A stretch of DNA of 64,000 nucleotides from Helicobacter felistomachi (lineage in GTDB: Bacteria > Campylobacterota > Campylobacteria > Campylobacterales > Helicobacteraceae), in the NCBI RefSeq assembly GCF_030296895.1, contig NZ_AP028022.1, positions 372,001-436,000 on the forward strand. The letters run 5' to 3'. Under the pieces are notes generated by a model. That model did no database searches, was not told the origin of the DNA, and saw nothing but the letters and a program-made list of their open reading frames with translations. Position numbers and translations under genes: made by a program. Positions 8,748-17,133 of this stretch are shown here, in pieces; the first letter of the stretch is position 1; each line of letters opens with the position of its first letter.

Positions 8748-9373
8748 CAAGCCCCTAGAGTGGCTAGCATGCCATGAAAGACCAAAAGCCCATCGTAAAT
8801 GCCTTGGCTAAAGAAGTTGGCTAAAAACTTGCCATCTCCGCCTGTAAAATACACCTTACGCTCCCCCACAAGGTGTTTAAGAGTTAAAAGCACGCTTTGC
8901 AAGGCCCCATAGCCTAGCGCGTCTGCGGTGGCGTTGGGTAAACTCTGCAAATCCACCCGCAAATTTAAAGGCAAGTCTAGAGCAGGCGAAATGTGTTGAA
9001 AGGCGTGGCGGTAGCTTTCAAAGCCGGGTAAAATCACGCCCCCCAAATGCACCCTACTCTCCATTACATCAATGGTGATCGCACTGCCCGCATCCACCAC
9101 CACCCCGCTTTTGCCACAAAGCCCCAAACACGCCGCAATGCGATCCACCCCCAGCCCTTCATATTTGCTTTTTAGCTGCATTTTGGGGGCTAAATCTGTG
9201 GCACTGGGGCAAAGCTCTAATAGGGCGTTGGTGGATTCGGGGTTCACGCTGATATAGAAAACTTCGCCTTGTAGGGCTTCTTGGTGGGTTGCTAAATTTT
9301 GGGGCGTGCACGCCCACACCCGTCCTGCTTTGTAAAAATGTAAATGGGTGTTGCCGATGTCGCATAAAATCAT
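8747..9373 (-). CDS. coaX: Type III pantothenate kinase
   Basis: A 208-residue ASKHA-fold kinase for the first step of coenzyme A synthesis. N-terminal phosphate motif LCDIGNTHLHFY, the GVDRIAACLG pantothenate-site segment, and VVDAGSAITIDVM with the second phosphate loop; GGVILPGFES follows. Short, as type III enzymes of epsilonproteobacteria are. ATG at 9371-9373 overlaps the stop of the preceding lipoprotein gene (ATGA). The other CoA gene in this window is coaBC at 31529. Confidence 0.94.
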   Translation of the reverse strand: MILCDIGNTHLHFYKAGRVWACTPQNLATHQEALQGEVFYISVNPESTNALLELCPSATDLAPKMQLKSKYEGLGVDRIAACLGLCGKSGVVVDAGSAITIDVMESRVHLGGVILPGFESYRHAFQHISPALDLPLNLRVDLQSLPNATADALGYGALQSVLLTLKHLVGERKVYFTGGDGKFLANFFSQGIYDGLLVFHGMLATLGA

Positions 9374-10575
9374 GGGTGGTTGTGGCTCAAATCGAAGAAA
9401 TAGCGGTCGTAATAAATCTTGTCGTCGGTGTAAAAGCTGGGCCGATCTAAATTCCCCATGAAACTTTTAGAAGCACTTTTAAGGGGATAAATGCGGTAGT
9501 CATCAAAGTGTTCCAAATCCACTTCCACTAGGTAGCCGCGCTTTTCTAGGGTGTAGAGCTTTTTATCCGTAACCACAATAGTGTTTAACATGGCAAAGGG
9601 TAACTTCACCACGCCCATGCTTTGGTCGTTTAAGGTTTGATCCATCTCTAAAATGCGCCCATCTAAAGTCAACACGTATAGGCGGTGGTGCTTATAAAGC
9701 ACATCCACAATGTCCGCATCAAAGTTAAACTCTTGCCCTGAGATCACCGACACGAGCCTTTTGCCCGTGGCCGCAAACATGTTTTCATCATCCACTTTGA
9801 GATAAATCACATTGTTAAAAAACTTCTCGCTGTTGAGCACAATATTGCGCACGACCCTAGGCTCTTTAGATGCCACATCCACGACCAAGAGCCGCCCATC
9901 GAGCATGGGAAAGACCACCACCGTGTCTAAGAACACCGGCGCGGCGACTAAGGAGTTGATCGCCGGGCTAGATGAGCCCTTTTCATTAAAGAGCAGTTTT
10001 TTCGTTTTGATGTCGTAGATGTTGGCGGAGTTGTCGGCCATCACCACCGCTAATTGGTTGCCCTTAATGCTGGCACTCAAGGGGTAGGTGTCTAGGGGAA
10101 TGGTGATGGAGGGGGCGGCACTTAGAGCGGTGCTGATGAGCTCTAATTTGTGGCAGTGATCGTGCAACTGCACATTTTGATCGGTCTCTTCAATGTTATC
10201 GATGATCGCCTCTTGGGCCTGCTTGTCTGTGAGGGTGGTGTGTTTCTTGTGTTTGACCTTGGGGCCATTGCGCTTGTGGGCGCGCCAGCAATCGTGCGCC
10301 AAAATGTAGTAATCTTGGCTTTGGTTCAAAAAGGAAGTTTCCTTGTCCTCCTTCTTCTCAATCTTTAGCTGTGTCAAGCCCTGTCTATCCAACACCCCGC
10401 CATTGGATAAAATTGCCCCGTAGCGGTTGGTGAAAATGATGGGGGCTTTGAGTTGCTCGTGGAAGGTGAGTTGACGCACGATCTTGGATCTAGGCGGTTT
10501 AAAGTTCTTGCGATCGCCACAGCCAAAACTAAAAAGCGCTAAGAGTGCCAACCCCAACAGCCATGCATGCCTCAT
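9370..10575 (-). CDS. Putative lipoprotein with beta-propeller repeats (BamB-like?)
   Basis: A 401-residue protein. The N-terminus has a signal peptide with a likely lipobox (LFSFGC, Cys about residue 19). The remainder has repeating short strands such as LAVVMADNSANIYDI, RLYVLTLDGRILEMD and KLYTLEKRGYLVEVD, the pattern of PQQ/WD-type propeller blades. It follows a YfgM-like gene with a 4-base ATGA overlap. In E. coli, yfgM lies directly before bamB, which encodes a propeller lipoprotein of the outer-membrane assembly machine, so a BamB-like role is a reasonable inference, not a demonstrated one. H. pylori counterpart HP0863 is annotated as hypothetical. Confidence 0.75.
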   Translation of the reverse strand: MRHAWLLGLALLALFSFGCGDRKNFKPPRSKIVRQLTFHEQLKAPIIFTNRYGAILSNGGVLDRQGLTQLKIEKKEDKETSFLNQSQDYYILAHDCWRAHKRNGPKVKHKKHTTLTDKQAQEAIIDNIEETDQNVQLHDHCHKLELISTALSAAPSITIPLDTYPLSASIKGNQLAVVMADNSANIYDIKTKKLLFNEKGSSSPAINSLVAAPVFLDTVVVFPMLDGRLLVVDVASKEPRVVRNIVLNSEKFFNNVIYLKVDDENMFAATGKRLVSVISGQEFNFDADIVDVLYKHHRLYVLTLDGRILEMDQTLNDQSMGVVKLPFAMLNTIVVTDKKLYTLEKRGYLVEVDLEHFDDYRIYPLKSASKSFMGNLDRPSFYTDDKIYYDRYFFDLSHNHP

Positions 10576-11183
10576 TGTGCCGCCTTTTGCATGCCGGTGG
10601 CGGGGTAGTGTTTGAGTAAAGAGGCGATGGGGTAAATGCCTGAAGTGGGGGGGATGGTGGCGATCAAGGCCTTCATCTCGTTGGCCGCTTTGGGGTCATT
10701 ATGCAACAAGTAGGCTTGTTGTAAATGGATCAAATCCTGCAAAGCGGGCAGGTCTAGGGCTTTTAGGGCCTTTAAATCACGATGATAAGACGCAGTGTAG
10801 TAGCCTGCTAGGGCCTTCACGATGGGGTTTTTGGCGTGGCTTAGGCTGTCTAGAGTTTTGATGTCCTTGTTCTTTAACGCTTGGGCGTAATTGTAAAGCT
10901 CGGCAAGCTGGGGGGCCTGCTCTTGTAATTTTTCTAATGGGGCGGTGTTGTTGGGGTTTGCCAACACTTCGTTGTAAAGGGCGGTGATCTCTTGTGTCCT
11001 TTTGTCCTTTTGCACCGCTTTAAACTTTGTGTAGCCCCACCACGCCAACGCCAAGACCACCAATGCCCACAGCACATATTTATACTTGTTGTAAAACTTC
11101 TCTAGCCGAAAGGCACTTTCTAAAAGCTTTTCATCGCTTTTAAACTCTTCTTTGACCTGTGTTAAATTCTCTTTAATTTCCAT
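10572..11183 (-). CDS. Single-pass membrane protein with TPR-like periplasmic domain (YfgM-like)
   Basis: 203 residues. A charged cytoplasmic N-terminus (~35 residues) precedes one transmembrane helix (YVLWALVVLALAWWGYTKF, ~36-54), then an all-helical Leu/Ala-rich domain with a degenerate helix-turn-helix repeat (LYNEVLANPNNTAPLEKLQ, LYNYAQALKNKDIKTLD). This architecture matches YfgM, a SecYEG-associated periplasmic chaperone partner. ATG at 11181-11183 overlaps the dut stop (TAATG). Corresponds to H. pylori HP0864. Confidence 0.75.
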   Translation of the reverse strand: MEIKENLTQVKEEFKSDEKLLESAFRLEKFYNKYKYVLWALVVLALAWWGYTKFKAVQKDKRTQEITALYNEVLANPNNTAPLEKLQEQAPQLAELYNYAQALKNKDIKTLDSLSHAKNPIVKALAGYYTASYHRDLKALKALDLPALQDLIHLQQAYLLHNDPKAANEMKALIATIPPTSGIYPIASLLKHYPATGMQKAAQ

Positions 11184-11614
11184 TAAACCCCACTGCTCCC
11201 AAAGCCCTTGGCACCCCTTTGCGTGGCTTCTAGTTCAGGGGCTAGGGCAAACTCCGCCTGAAACACGCGGCAGAGCACCCCTTGCGCAATCCGATCGCCC
11301 GCTTGTATGTGAAAGGGGCTGTTGCCTAAATTCATTAAAATCACTTGCAATTCGCCCCGATAGTCGCTATCAATCGTGCCCGGGGAGTTTAAGACCACAA
11401 TTTGGTGCTTGAGGGCTAGCCCTGATCTTGAGCGCACTTGCACTTCATAGCCCTTTTCTAGCTCAAGGGCGATCCCGGTTTTTACCAAGCCCACACTCTT
11501 AGGGGCGATCTCTAAGTTCTCTAGAGCGCATAAATCAAACCCGCTCGCCCCTGCACTTTGGTAGGCAGGCATTCGGGCTTGTGGGTGGAGCTTTTGCAAC
11601 CTAACTTTTCGCAT
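11183..11614 (-). CDS. dut: dUTP diphosphatase
   Basis: A 143-residue trimeric dUTPase hydrolysing dUTP to dUMP. All five family motifs are visible: [45 protein letters not shown] and the C-terminal [10 protein letters not shown] that closes over the substrate. ATG at 11612-11614 is preferred over an in-frame TTG two codons upstream. It overlaps greA by 14 bases. Confidence 0.96.
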   Translation of the reverse strand: MRKVRLQKLHPQARMPAYQSAGASGFDLCALENLEIAPKSVGLVKTGIALELEKGYEVQVRSRSGLALKHQIVVLNSPGTIDSDYRGELQVILMNLGNSPFHIQAGDRIAQGVLCRVFQAEFALAPELEATQRGAKGFGSSGV

Positions 11615-12092
11615 AGTCAATGTCTTTGTAGTAAATGTCTAAAATTTCAAATTCGTTCTCGCCAGAGGGCAACACCACCGTAACTTCATCACCCTTGCTC
11701 TTGCCCATTAAACTTTTGGCAATGGGCGAGCCAAAGGAGATGAGCCCCCTAGTGGGGTCGCTTTCCATGCTCCCCACAATGGTGTAACAAAACTCCTTGT
11801 CGTTGTCTAGGTTTAAGATTTTCACGGTGCTGCCAAAGCTCACCTTTTGATGGCTTAAAGTGGAGGGGTCGATCACTTGTGCGTTGGCTAAAATACGGCT
11901 CAAATCGTTGATCCGTGCTTCGATAAACGCCTGCTTTTCTTTGGCAGCGTGGTATTCGGCGTTCTCTTTTAAATCTCCATGCTCTCTTGCCCGATCGATC
12001 TCTTTAACGATCTGTGGCCTTTCCACTTCTTTAAGTTTTTTCAATTCGGCACAAATCTTTTCATAACCATAGGCACTCATCGGCTCTTTCAT
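11601..12092 (-). CDS. greA: Transcription elongation factor GreA
   Basis: 163 residues. The N-terminal coiled coil ends in the [15 protein letters not shown] tip whose acidic residues reach the RNA polymerase active site to stimulate transcript cleavage. The C-terminal FKBP-like domain includes [22 protein letters not shown] at 12090-12092 follows AGGAGT. It is the first gene of the operon; the preceding TATAAT (12117-12122) probably drives all ten genes through gmhA. Confidence 0.97.
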   Translation of the reverse strand: MKEPMSAYGYEKICAELKKLKEVERPQIVKEIDRAREHGDLKENAEYHAAKEKQAFIEARINDLSRILANAQVIDPSTLSHQKVSFGSTVKILNLDNDKEFCYTIVGSMESDPTRGLISFGSPIAKSLMGKSKGDEVTVVLPSGENEFEILDIYYKDIDYAKS

Positions 12093-12116
12093 TGCGACTC
12101 CTAAAATAAAGCTAGG

Positions 12117-12122
12117 ATTATA
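12117..12122 (-). promoter_or_regulatory. -10 box for the greA-gmhA operon
   Basis: TATAAT on the minus strand, 25 bases before the greA ATG. 12123-12257 contains no recognisable gene. Confidence 0.65.
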
Positions 12123-12374
12123 TAAAATGCATGGTTAAAACGCCCTAAATCCGCCAAATCCCCCCCCTATTAATTGCGTCCTAAGTTAAATGTTCTAATA
12201 ATATGGACCTAAAGTTTGTTGTTTGGGTTTCACCCATGGGTTGTTGGCACTCTCTAAAGGCAAAACATCAAGACACTAGACAAGGACACAAAAGACGCAT
12301 TCCGCACGGCTTGCAAGCGCATTTTATACGCCAAGCGGGGCTTTGACATCAAAGACCACAAACCAAATGCCCTA

Positions 12375-12917
12375 TTGCAAAAATGGGTGCGCCCTAGGGC
12401 TGGGTTAAAGGTTTTGATCTATTGTCCCCTAGCCCACGAGGTAGATGTACGCCCCTTCATCAAGTGGGCTAGAAGGCATCAAATGCGCCTGTTTGCCCCC
12501 TTAATCCATCCGCCCTGTTGCACCTATGTGCCTTACCGCTTGCCTTTAGACACCCTTAAACACATCAAACAACCCAAACCGAGCTTTTTGAAAGCACCCT
12601 TAGACCTAGCCATAGTCCCCATTTTGGGGGTGGATTGTGGCCTTAGGCGGGTGGGTTTTGGGCTAGGGGCTTACGATCGACTTTTTGCCACCTTAGCTAA
12701 AAAGCCCTTCACGATTTTCATCGCCCGCCAAATTTTAAAATCCCCCCACACTCTAGGCGCGCCACACGACATCACAGCCCACGCCTGCCTAGAGCAAAAC
12801 AACGATTTTACGCACCAAAGGACAATCAATGGAAGAGGCTTTAAGCATTTTAATTCCCTGCTTATTCACCGGTATCGGCGTGTTTTACTTCACCAAGAAA
12901 AATTACAGCGCCGCTAG
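12375..12917 (+). CDS. 5-formyltetrahydrofolate cyclo-ligase family protein, N-terminus unclear
   Basis: The core motif GFGLGAYDRLFA matches the G-x-G-x-x-YDR nucleotide/folate site of the family, and IYCPLAHEVDVRPF and LAIVPILGVDCGLRRVGFG occur in the expected order. The enzyme converts 5-formyl-THF to 5,10-methenyl-THF. TTG at 12375 is the first possible start, but the frame is open back to 12258. That upstream segment (KDTKDAFRTACKRI) resembles the conserved family N-terminus, with no ATG, GTG or TTG to begin it. The C-terminus runs past the usual HDI ending by about 35 residues and overlaps rny by 89 bases. An altered start and a lost stop, or sequence errors, are possible. Confidence 0.75.
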   Translation: MQKWVRPRAGLKVLIYCPLAHEVDVRPFIKWARRHQMRLFAPLIHPPCCTYVPYRLPLDTLKHIKQPKPSFLKAPLDLAIVPILGVDCGLRRVGFGLGAYDRLFATLAKKPFTIFIARQILKSPHTLGAPHDITAHACLEQNNDFTHQRTINGRGFKHFNSLLIHRYRRVLLHQEKLQRR

Positions 12918-14394
12918 CCAAAATCTCATCGCCCGAGCCAAAGCCCAAGCGGACATGCTCATCTACCAAGCCCAAGTGCTTTACAAGAGCAAAGAAGAAG
13001 AGTCTAAAACCCTAGCTTTGCAACTGCAGCAAGAACACGATGAGCGTCAAAAGACTCAAGAATCCGCCTACCAACACAAGCTAGATGAACTTAAAAATAG
13101 AGAAAAACAACAACAACAGCATTGGCACCACAAACATAAACAACTAGAACAGCATAAAAGCGAGTTAGACACACTAAGACGTGAACTAGAGCAGGGCAAG
13201 TACGCCCAAGATAAGCTTTGCCAAGAGTACCAAGAGCTCAAGGAACAAGCCATGCAAACCCTCATGGAGTGCTCGGGCTACACCAAAGAGGAAGCCCAAA
13301 CCCTGCTCTTGCGCCTGCTTGAAGAAGAATTGATTTTACAAAAGGCGGCTTTGGTGCGCCGCTATGAGCGCCAAGCCAAGAAGGAAGCCAAAGAGCGCGC
13401 ACATTTCATCTTAGCCGAGGCGACTTCACGCTTTGCAAGCTCTTTTGCCATGGAGAATTTAACCAGCGTGGTTTCTTTACCCAATGCCGAGTTTATCGGG
13501 CGCATCATCGGCAAAGAGGGCAAGAACATCGACACCTTTAAGCGCATCAGCGGGGTGGAGTTGATGATCGATGAGGAAACCAAGACCATCACTTTGAGTT
13601 GCTTTAATCTCTACCGGCGGCAAATCGCCACACAAACTTTGGAGTTGTTGATTCAAGATGGGCGCATCCAACCTTCGCGCATTGAAACCGTGTACCAACG
13701 GGTGGAAGCGAACATGGAAGAGAGCATTTTAAAAGAAGCCGAAGAAGTCATTTTAGACCTGCAATTAGATTCCATGGACGAGGAATTAAAACGGCTCTTG
13801 GGGCGCATGAAATACCGCACCAGCTACGGGCAAAATGCGCTCACCCACTCCATAGAGGTGGCGATTTTAGCCGGCATGATCGCCGAGCAACTGGGCGGCG
13901 ATTCTAAACTAGCCCGCCGGGCGGGGATTTTGCACGACATCGGCAAGGCTCTCACACAAGAACATGGGGGCGATCACGTAGATCTGGGGGCTGAGGTGTG
14001 TGTGCGCTGCCACGAGCACCCTGTGGTGATCAATGCTATTTACGCCCACCATGACCGCCAAGAGATCAAGAGTGTAGAGTGCGCTGCCGTGTGCGCCGCT
14101 GATGCCTTGTCTGCTGCAAGACCCGGGGCACGCCGCAAGGAAAACGAAAACTTCCTAGTCCGCATGCACGATTTGGAGCGCATCGCCAGCCAACAAAGCG
14201 GGGTGGAAAAAGTCTTTGCCATGGATGCGGGGCGAGAGGTGCGCGTGATTGTCCGCCCTGAGCAAGTGAGCGATGCCAAAGTCCCCCTGCTTGCCCGCGA
14301 CATCGCCAAAGACATCCAAGCCAATCTACAATACCCTGGCGAGGTCGTGGTGCATGTCATCCGCGAAAACCACGCCAAAGCCATCGCCCGCTAG
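12829..14394 (+). CDS. rny: Ribonuclease Y
   Basis: 521 residues. N-terminal membrane anchor (LSILIPCLFTGIGVFYF), then a long Gln/Lys/Glu coiled coil (residues ~30-190). The KH domain is IGRIIGKEGKNIDTFKRISG, and the HD phosphohydrolase domain has HSIEVAILAGM and RRAGILHDIGKA (metal-binding HD). The endoribonuclease starts mRNA decay at the inner membrane. ATG at 12829 follows AAAGGACAATCA. Gln/Lys-rich coiled coil is more polar than in Bacillus, otherwise typical. Confidence 0.96.
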   Translation: MEEALSILIPCLFTGIGVFYFTKKNYSAASQNLIARAKAQADMLIYQAQVLYKSKEEESKTLALQLQQEHDERQKTQESAYQHKLDELKNREKQQQQHWHHKHKQLEQHKSELDTLRRELEQGKYAQDKLCQEYQELKEQAMQTLMECSGYTKEEAQTLLLRLLEEELILQKAALVRRYERQAKKEAKERAHFILAEATSRFASSFAMENLTSVVSLPNAEFIGRIIGKEGKNIDTFKRISGVELMIDEETKTITLSCFNLYRRQIATQTLELLIQDGRIQPSRIETVYQRVEANMEESILKEAEEVILDLQLDSMDEELKRLLGRMKYRTSYGQNALTHSIEVAILAGMIAEQLGGDSKLARRAGILHDIGKALTQEHGGDHVDLGAEVCVRCHEHPVVINAIYAHHDRQEIKSVECAAVCAADALSAARPGARRKENENFLVRMHDLERIASQQSGVEKVFAMDAGREVRVIVRPEQVSDAKVPLLARDIAKDIQANLQYPGEVVVHVIRENHAKAIAR

Positions 14395-14601
14395 AGCTCT
14401 TAGCCTTTTAAATTGCCCCGCTAGGGGGGCTCTTGCCCTTTAAGTCCTCAACACCAACGCTAAAGGTCCACACTGCCTAGATCACCCCTCTAAACCCGTT
14501 AGGGCTTTTCAAGCAACCCCCTAGTCTGCCACCCCCTAAATCCGCCCCGCCCCTAGGGCTTTTTGCCCTCTATCGACTTTTGAATGCCAAACCACCAAAT
14601 G
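14395..14601. other. Intergenic region between convergent rny and murA
   Basis: No gene seen. A GCCCC...GGGGGC hairpin lies near 14415-14430 and could end the rny transcript, but neither side has a strong T-run. Confidence 0.5.
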
Positions 14602-15900
14602 CTAGGGTTTTTCGCGTAGGCGTTTCATGTGTGCCCCTAGGGCGTTCATCTTATGTTCTAGGGCTTCATAGCCGCGGTCCAAGTGGTAAATGCGGTGCAC
14701 CCGGCTCTTGCCCTTAGCCACGAGGGCAGCAAGCACCAACGCCGAAGAAGCCCGTAAATCTGTCGCCATCACATCCGCTCCGATGAGCTCACTTGTCCCC
14801 TGAATCTGCGCCATTGCCCCTTTAAGGCTGATCTGCGCTCCCATGCGCTGCAATTCGCCCACATGCATGAAGCGGTTTTCAAATAAACGTTCTTCAATGA
14901 GGCTTGAGCCCTCACATTGTGTCGCTAGTGCCATAAACTGCGCTTGCAAATCGGTGGGAAAGCCCGGGTATTCTGTGGTGGTGAGGCTAAAGGCTTTTTT
15001 GTGTGCGGCAGCGTGGATTTTAAGCGTGTGGGTGGTGGGGGTGTTTTCTATGGTGTCGATACTAAAGCCGATTTCTTGCAATTTGGCGAGCACCGCTTCT
15101 AAGTGGTGGGCGTTGGTGTGTGTGAGCGTTAAGGCAGAATTGGTGATCGCCGCGGCGCATAAATAAGTCCCGCACTCAATGCGATCGGGGATAATGCTGA
15201 TTTCTTTAAAGTCTAAAGCCTGTCTGTCCGTGCCCTGCACTAAAAGCTCCCCGCTACCCACTCCGCTAATCTTAACGCCCCCTGCTTGCAAGAAAGCGCA
15301 CAGCTGCACCACTTCGGGTTCTTTGGCGGCGTTGATGATCCTTGTCTGTCCCTTTGCCATGCTTGCGGCCATTAAAATATTCTCTGTGCCCGTTACCGTG
15401 ATTTTGTCAAAGATGAGATCGCAGCCCTTTAGGCCCTTCTTAGCTTTGGCTACAATGTAGCCCTTATCGATGGTGATTTCAGCCCCCATTTTTTCCAGTG
15501 CGCTTAAATGCAAATCCACGGGCCTAGCCCCGATCGCGCACCCCCCGGGCAAACTCACCTGGCACTTGCCAAAACGCCCTAAAAGCGGGCCTAGCACCAA
15601 AATAGACGCGCGCATTTTACGCACAATCTCATAGGGAGCGGTGCAACTCATTTTCGTGCAATGTGTGGGGTTTGTGCTGATCTCAAGGCTATTTAGCGTG
15701 TGCCATGTGGTTTGTGCGCCTAAATGCTCCAAGAGCTCCACTAAGGCACGCACATCGGCGACATGGGGCACGTTGTCTAGGCACACAGAATTTTTGGCTA
15801 AAAGCGTGCTGGTTAAAAGGGGCAGGGCGGCGTTTTTTGCCCCAGAGATTTGCACCTCTCCACTTAAAGTCTGCTGCCCCTTGATCTCTAAGTAGTCCAC
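14602..15900 (-). CDS. murA: UDP-N-acetylglucosamine 1-carboxyvinyltransferase
   Basis: 432 residues; the first committed step of peptidoglycan synthesis, transferring enolpyruvate from PEP to UDP-GlcNAc. [11 protein letters not shown] near the N-terminus and the catalytic Cys loop [16 protein letters not shown] (fosfomycin-sensitive Cys form) are clear; [17 protein letters not shown] lines the substrate site. GTG start at 15898-15900 has AAGGA five bases upstream. It is the last gene of the operon gltX-yggT-slt-galU-hypothetical-murA, the H. pylori HP0643-HP0648 order. Confidence 0.97.
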   Translation of the reverse strand: MDYLEIKGQQTLSGEVQISGAKNAALPLLTSTLLAKNSVCLDNVPHVADVRALVELLEHLGAQTTWHTLNSLEISTNPTHCTKMSCTAPYEIVRKMRASILVLGPLLGRFGKCQVSLPGGCAIGARPVDLHLSALEKMGAEITIDKGYIVAKAKKGLKGCDLIFDKITVTGTENILMAASMAKGQTRIINAAKEPEVVQLCAFLQAGGVKISGVGSGELLVQGTDRQALDFKEISIIPDRIECGTYLCAAAITNSALTLTHTNAHHLEAVLAKLQEIGFSIDTIENTPTTHTLKIHAAAHKKAFSLTTTEYPGFPTDLQAQFMALATQCEGSSLIEERLFENRFMHVGELQRMGAQISLKGAMAQIQGTSELIGADVMATDLRASSALVLAALVAKGKSRVHRIYHLDRGYEALEHKMNALGAHMKRLREKP

Positions 15901-15901
15901 A

Positions 15902-16309
15902 TCAATCCTTCTTTTTGTGTTTAAGCGCGAGCCCCACGGTGTTGGCGATCGCCTTGCTGATCTTGGGATTTGCGTCTTCTAAACTCTGCCCAAAATTCAC
16001 GGTCGAATCGATGTCTAACAACTCAGACTCGGCAAATTTTTTAATGGCGTTGAGCCAATCGCCTTCTTTAATGTGTTTGGGTAGACTGGTGTAGTGTTTG
16101 CCAAAGTCTTGAAAGAGGGCCTTGTATCCCTCTTGATCTTTTTCCTTGTCTACCTTGTCTAGCTGGATGACTAAGTCTCCTAAAAGGGGGATATTAGGGG
16201 GTGGGGGTGGGGGTTTTAAGTAGGTGTAAGTGAAGCCCACCAAAAGCATGGGGAAGGCAAAGAGAAAACCCGCCGTCCAGTAAATGCCATAAAACCACAA
16301 ATCGTACAT
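15902..16309 (-). CDS. Single-pass membrane protein of unknown function
   Basis: 135 residues from ATG at 16307-16309, two bases after the galU stop; the upstream part of the open frame lies inside galU and is discarded. One transmembrane helix ([19 protein letters not shown]) is followed by a Pro6 stretch, then a charged helical domain ending in KHKKKD. The equivalent position in H. pylori is HP0647. Location between galU and murA hints at an envelope role, but no motif supports a specific function. Confidence 0.75.
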   Translation of the reverse strand: MYDLWFYGIYWTAGFLFAFPMLLVGFTYTYLKPPPPPPNIPLLGDLVIQLDKVDKEKDQEGYKALFQDFGKHYTSLPKHIKEGDWLNAIKKFAESELLDIDSTVNFGQSLEDANPKISKAIANTVGLALKHKKKD

Positions 16310-16311
16310 GG

Positions 16312-17133
16312 CTAGTGTTGCAGTTGATAAAAATCGTTCGTGGCTTGGATAAAGCCCTCCACACTCCCGCAATCGTAGCGCTTGCCTTGAAACTTATAGG
16401 CTAAGACTAACTTATCTCGCGCTTGCTGCAAAAGCGCGTCTGTGATTTGGATTTCATTATTCTTGCCCGGGGGCGTGTGTTTTAAGACCTCAAAAATATC
16501 AGGGGTTAAGATATAACGTCCGATCACGGCTAAGTTGCTCGGGGCTTCCTCTGCTTGGGGCTTTTCTACCATATCTTGCACTTGATACACCCCGCTTGCC
16601 ATCTCTTGGCCTAAAATCACACCGTACTTATGCACCTCTTCCATCGCCACTTCTTCAATCGCCACAATGCAGCAGCGGTATTTGTGGTACAGCTCCACCA
16701 TTTGGGTCAACACCCCCTTGCCCTGCGTGTTGATACACAGGTCATCGGCTAGAAGCACACAAAAAGGCTCGTTGCCAATCAAAGTTTGCGCGGTGTAAAT
16801 GGCGTGCCCCAAACCTTTCATTTCGTGTTGCCTTGTGTAAGAGAAGCTACAATTTTGCATTAAAGCGCGGATGCCCTCTAATTGCTGTTCTTTGTTCGTG
16901 CCATTGATTTGGTGTTCTAGCTCATAGCTGATGTCAAAATGGTCTTCAATGGCGCGCTTGCCCCGCCCTGTAACAATCGCCATCCCCGTGCAACCCGCCT
17001 CCATCGCCTCTTCTACGCCGTATTGAATCAGCGGTTTATTGACAATGGGGAGCATTTCTTTTGGCATGGCCTTTGTGGCGGGTAAAAAGCGCGTGCCATA
17101 GCCGGCGGCGGGAAAAAGGCATTTGTTGATCAT
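16312..17133 (-). CDS. galU: UTP-glucose-1-phosphate uridylyltransferase
   Basis: 273 residues. The nucleotidyltransferase signature GYGTRFLPATKAMPKEMLP is at the N-terminus, followed by VEEAMEAGCTGMAIVTGRGK, the metal-site VLLADDLCI, and the VEKPQAEEAPSNLAVIGRYI sugar-site loop. Makes UDP-glucose for LPS and other glycans. ATG overlaps the slt stop (ATGA at 17130-17133). Confidence 0.96.
   Translation of the reverse strand: MINKCLFPAAGYGTRFLPATKAMPKEMLPIVNKPLIQYGVEEAMEAGCTGMAIVTGRGKRAIEDHFDISYELEHQINGTNKEQQLEGIRALMQNCSFSYTRQHEMKGLGHAIYTAQTLIGNEPFCVLLADDLCINTQGKGVLTQMVELYHKYRCCIVAIEEVAMEEVHKYGVILGQEMASGVYQVQDMVEKPQAEEAPSNLAVIGRYILTPDIFEVLKHTPPGKNNEIQITDALLQQARDKLVLAYKFQGKRYDCGSVEGFIQATNDFYQLQH

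Noticed and set aside
13068-14384. Antisense ORFs across rny
   Set aside because: Cys/Ser/Trp-rich shadows of the coiled coil and HD domain; rny itself is fully supported by KH and HD motifs.
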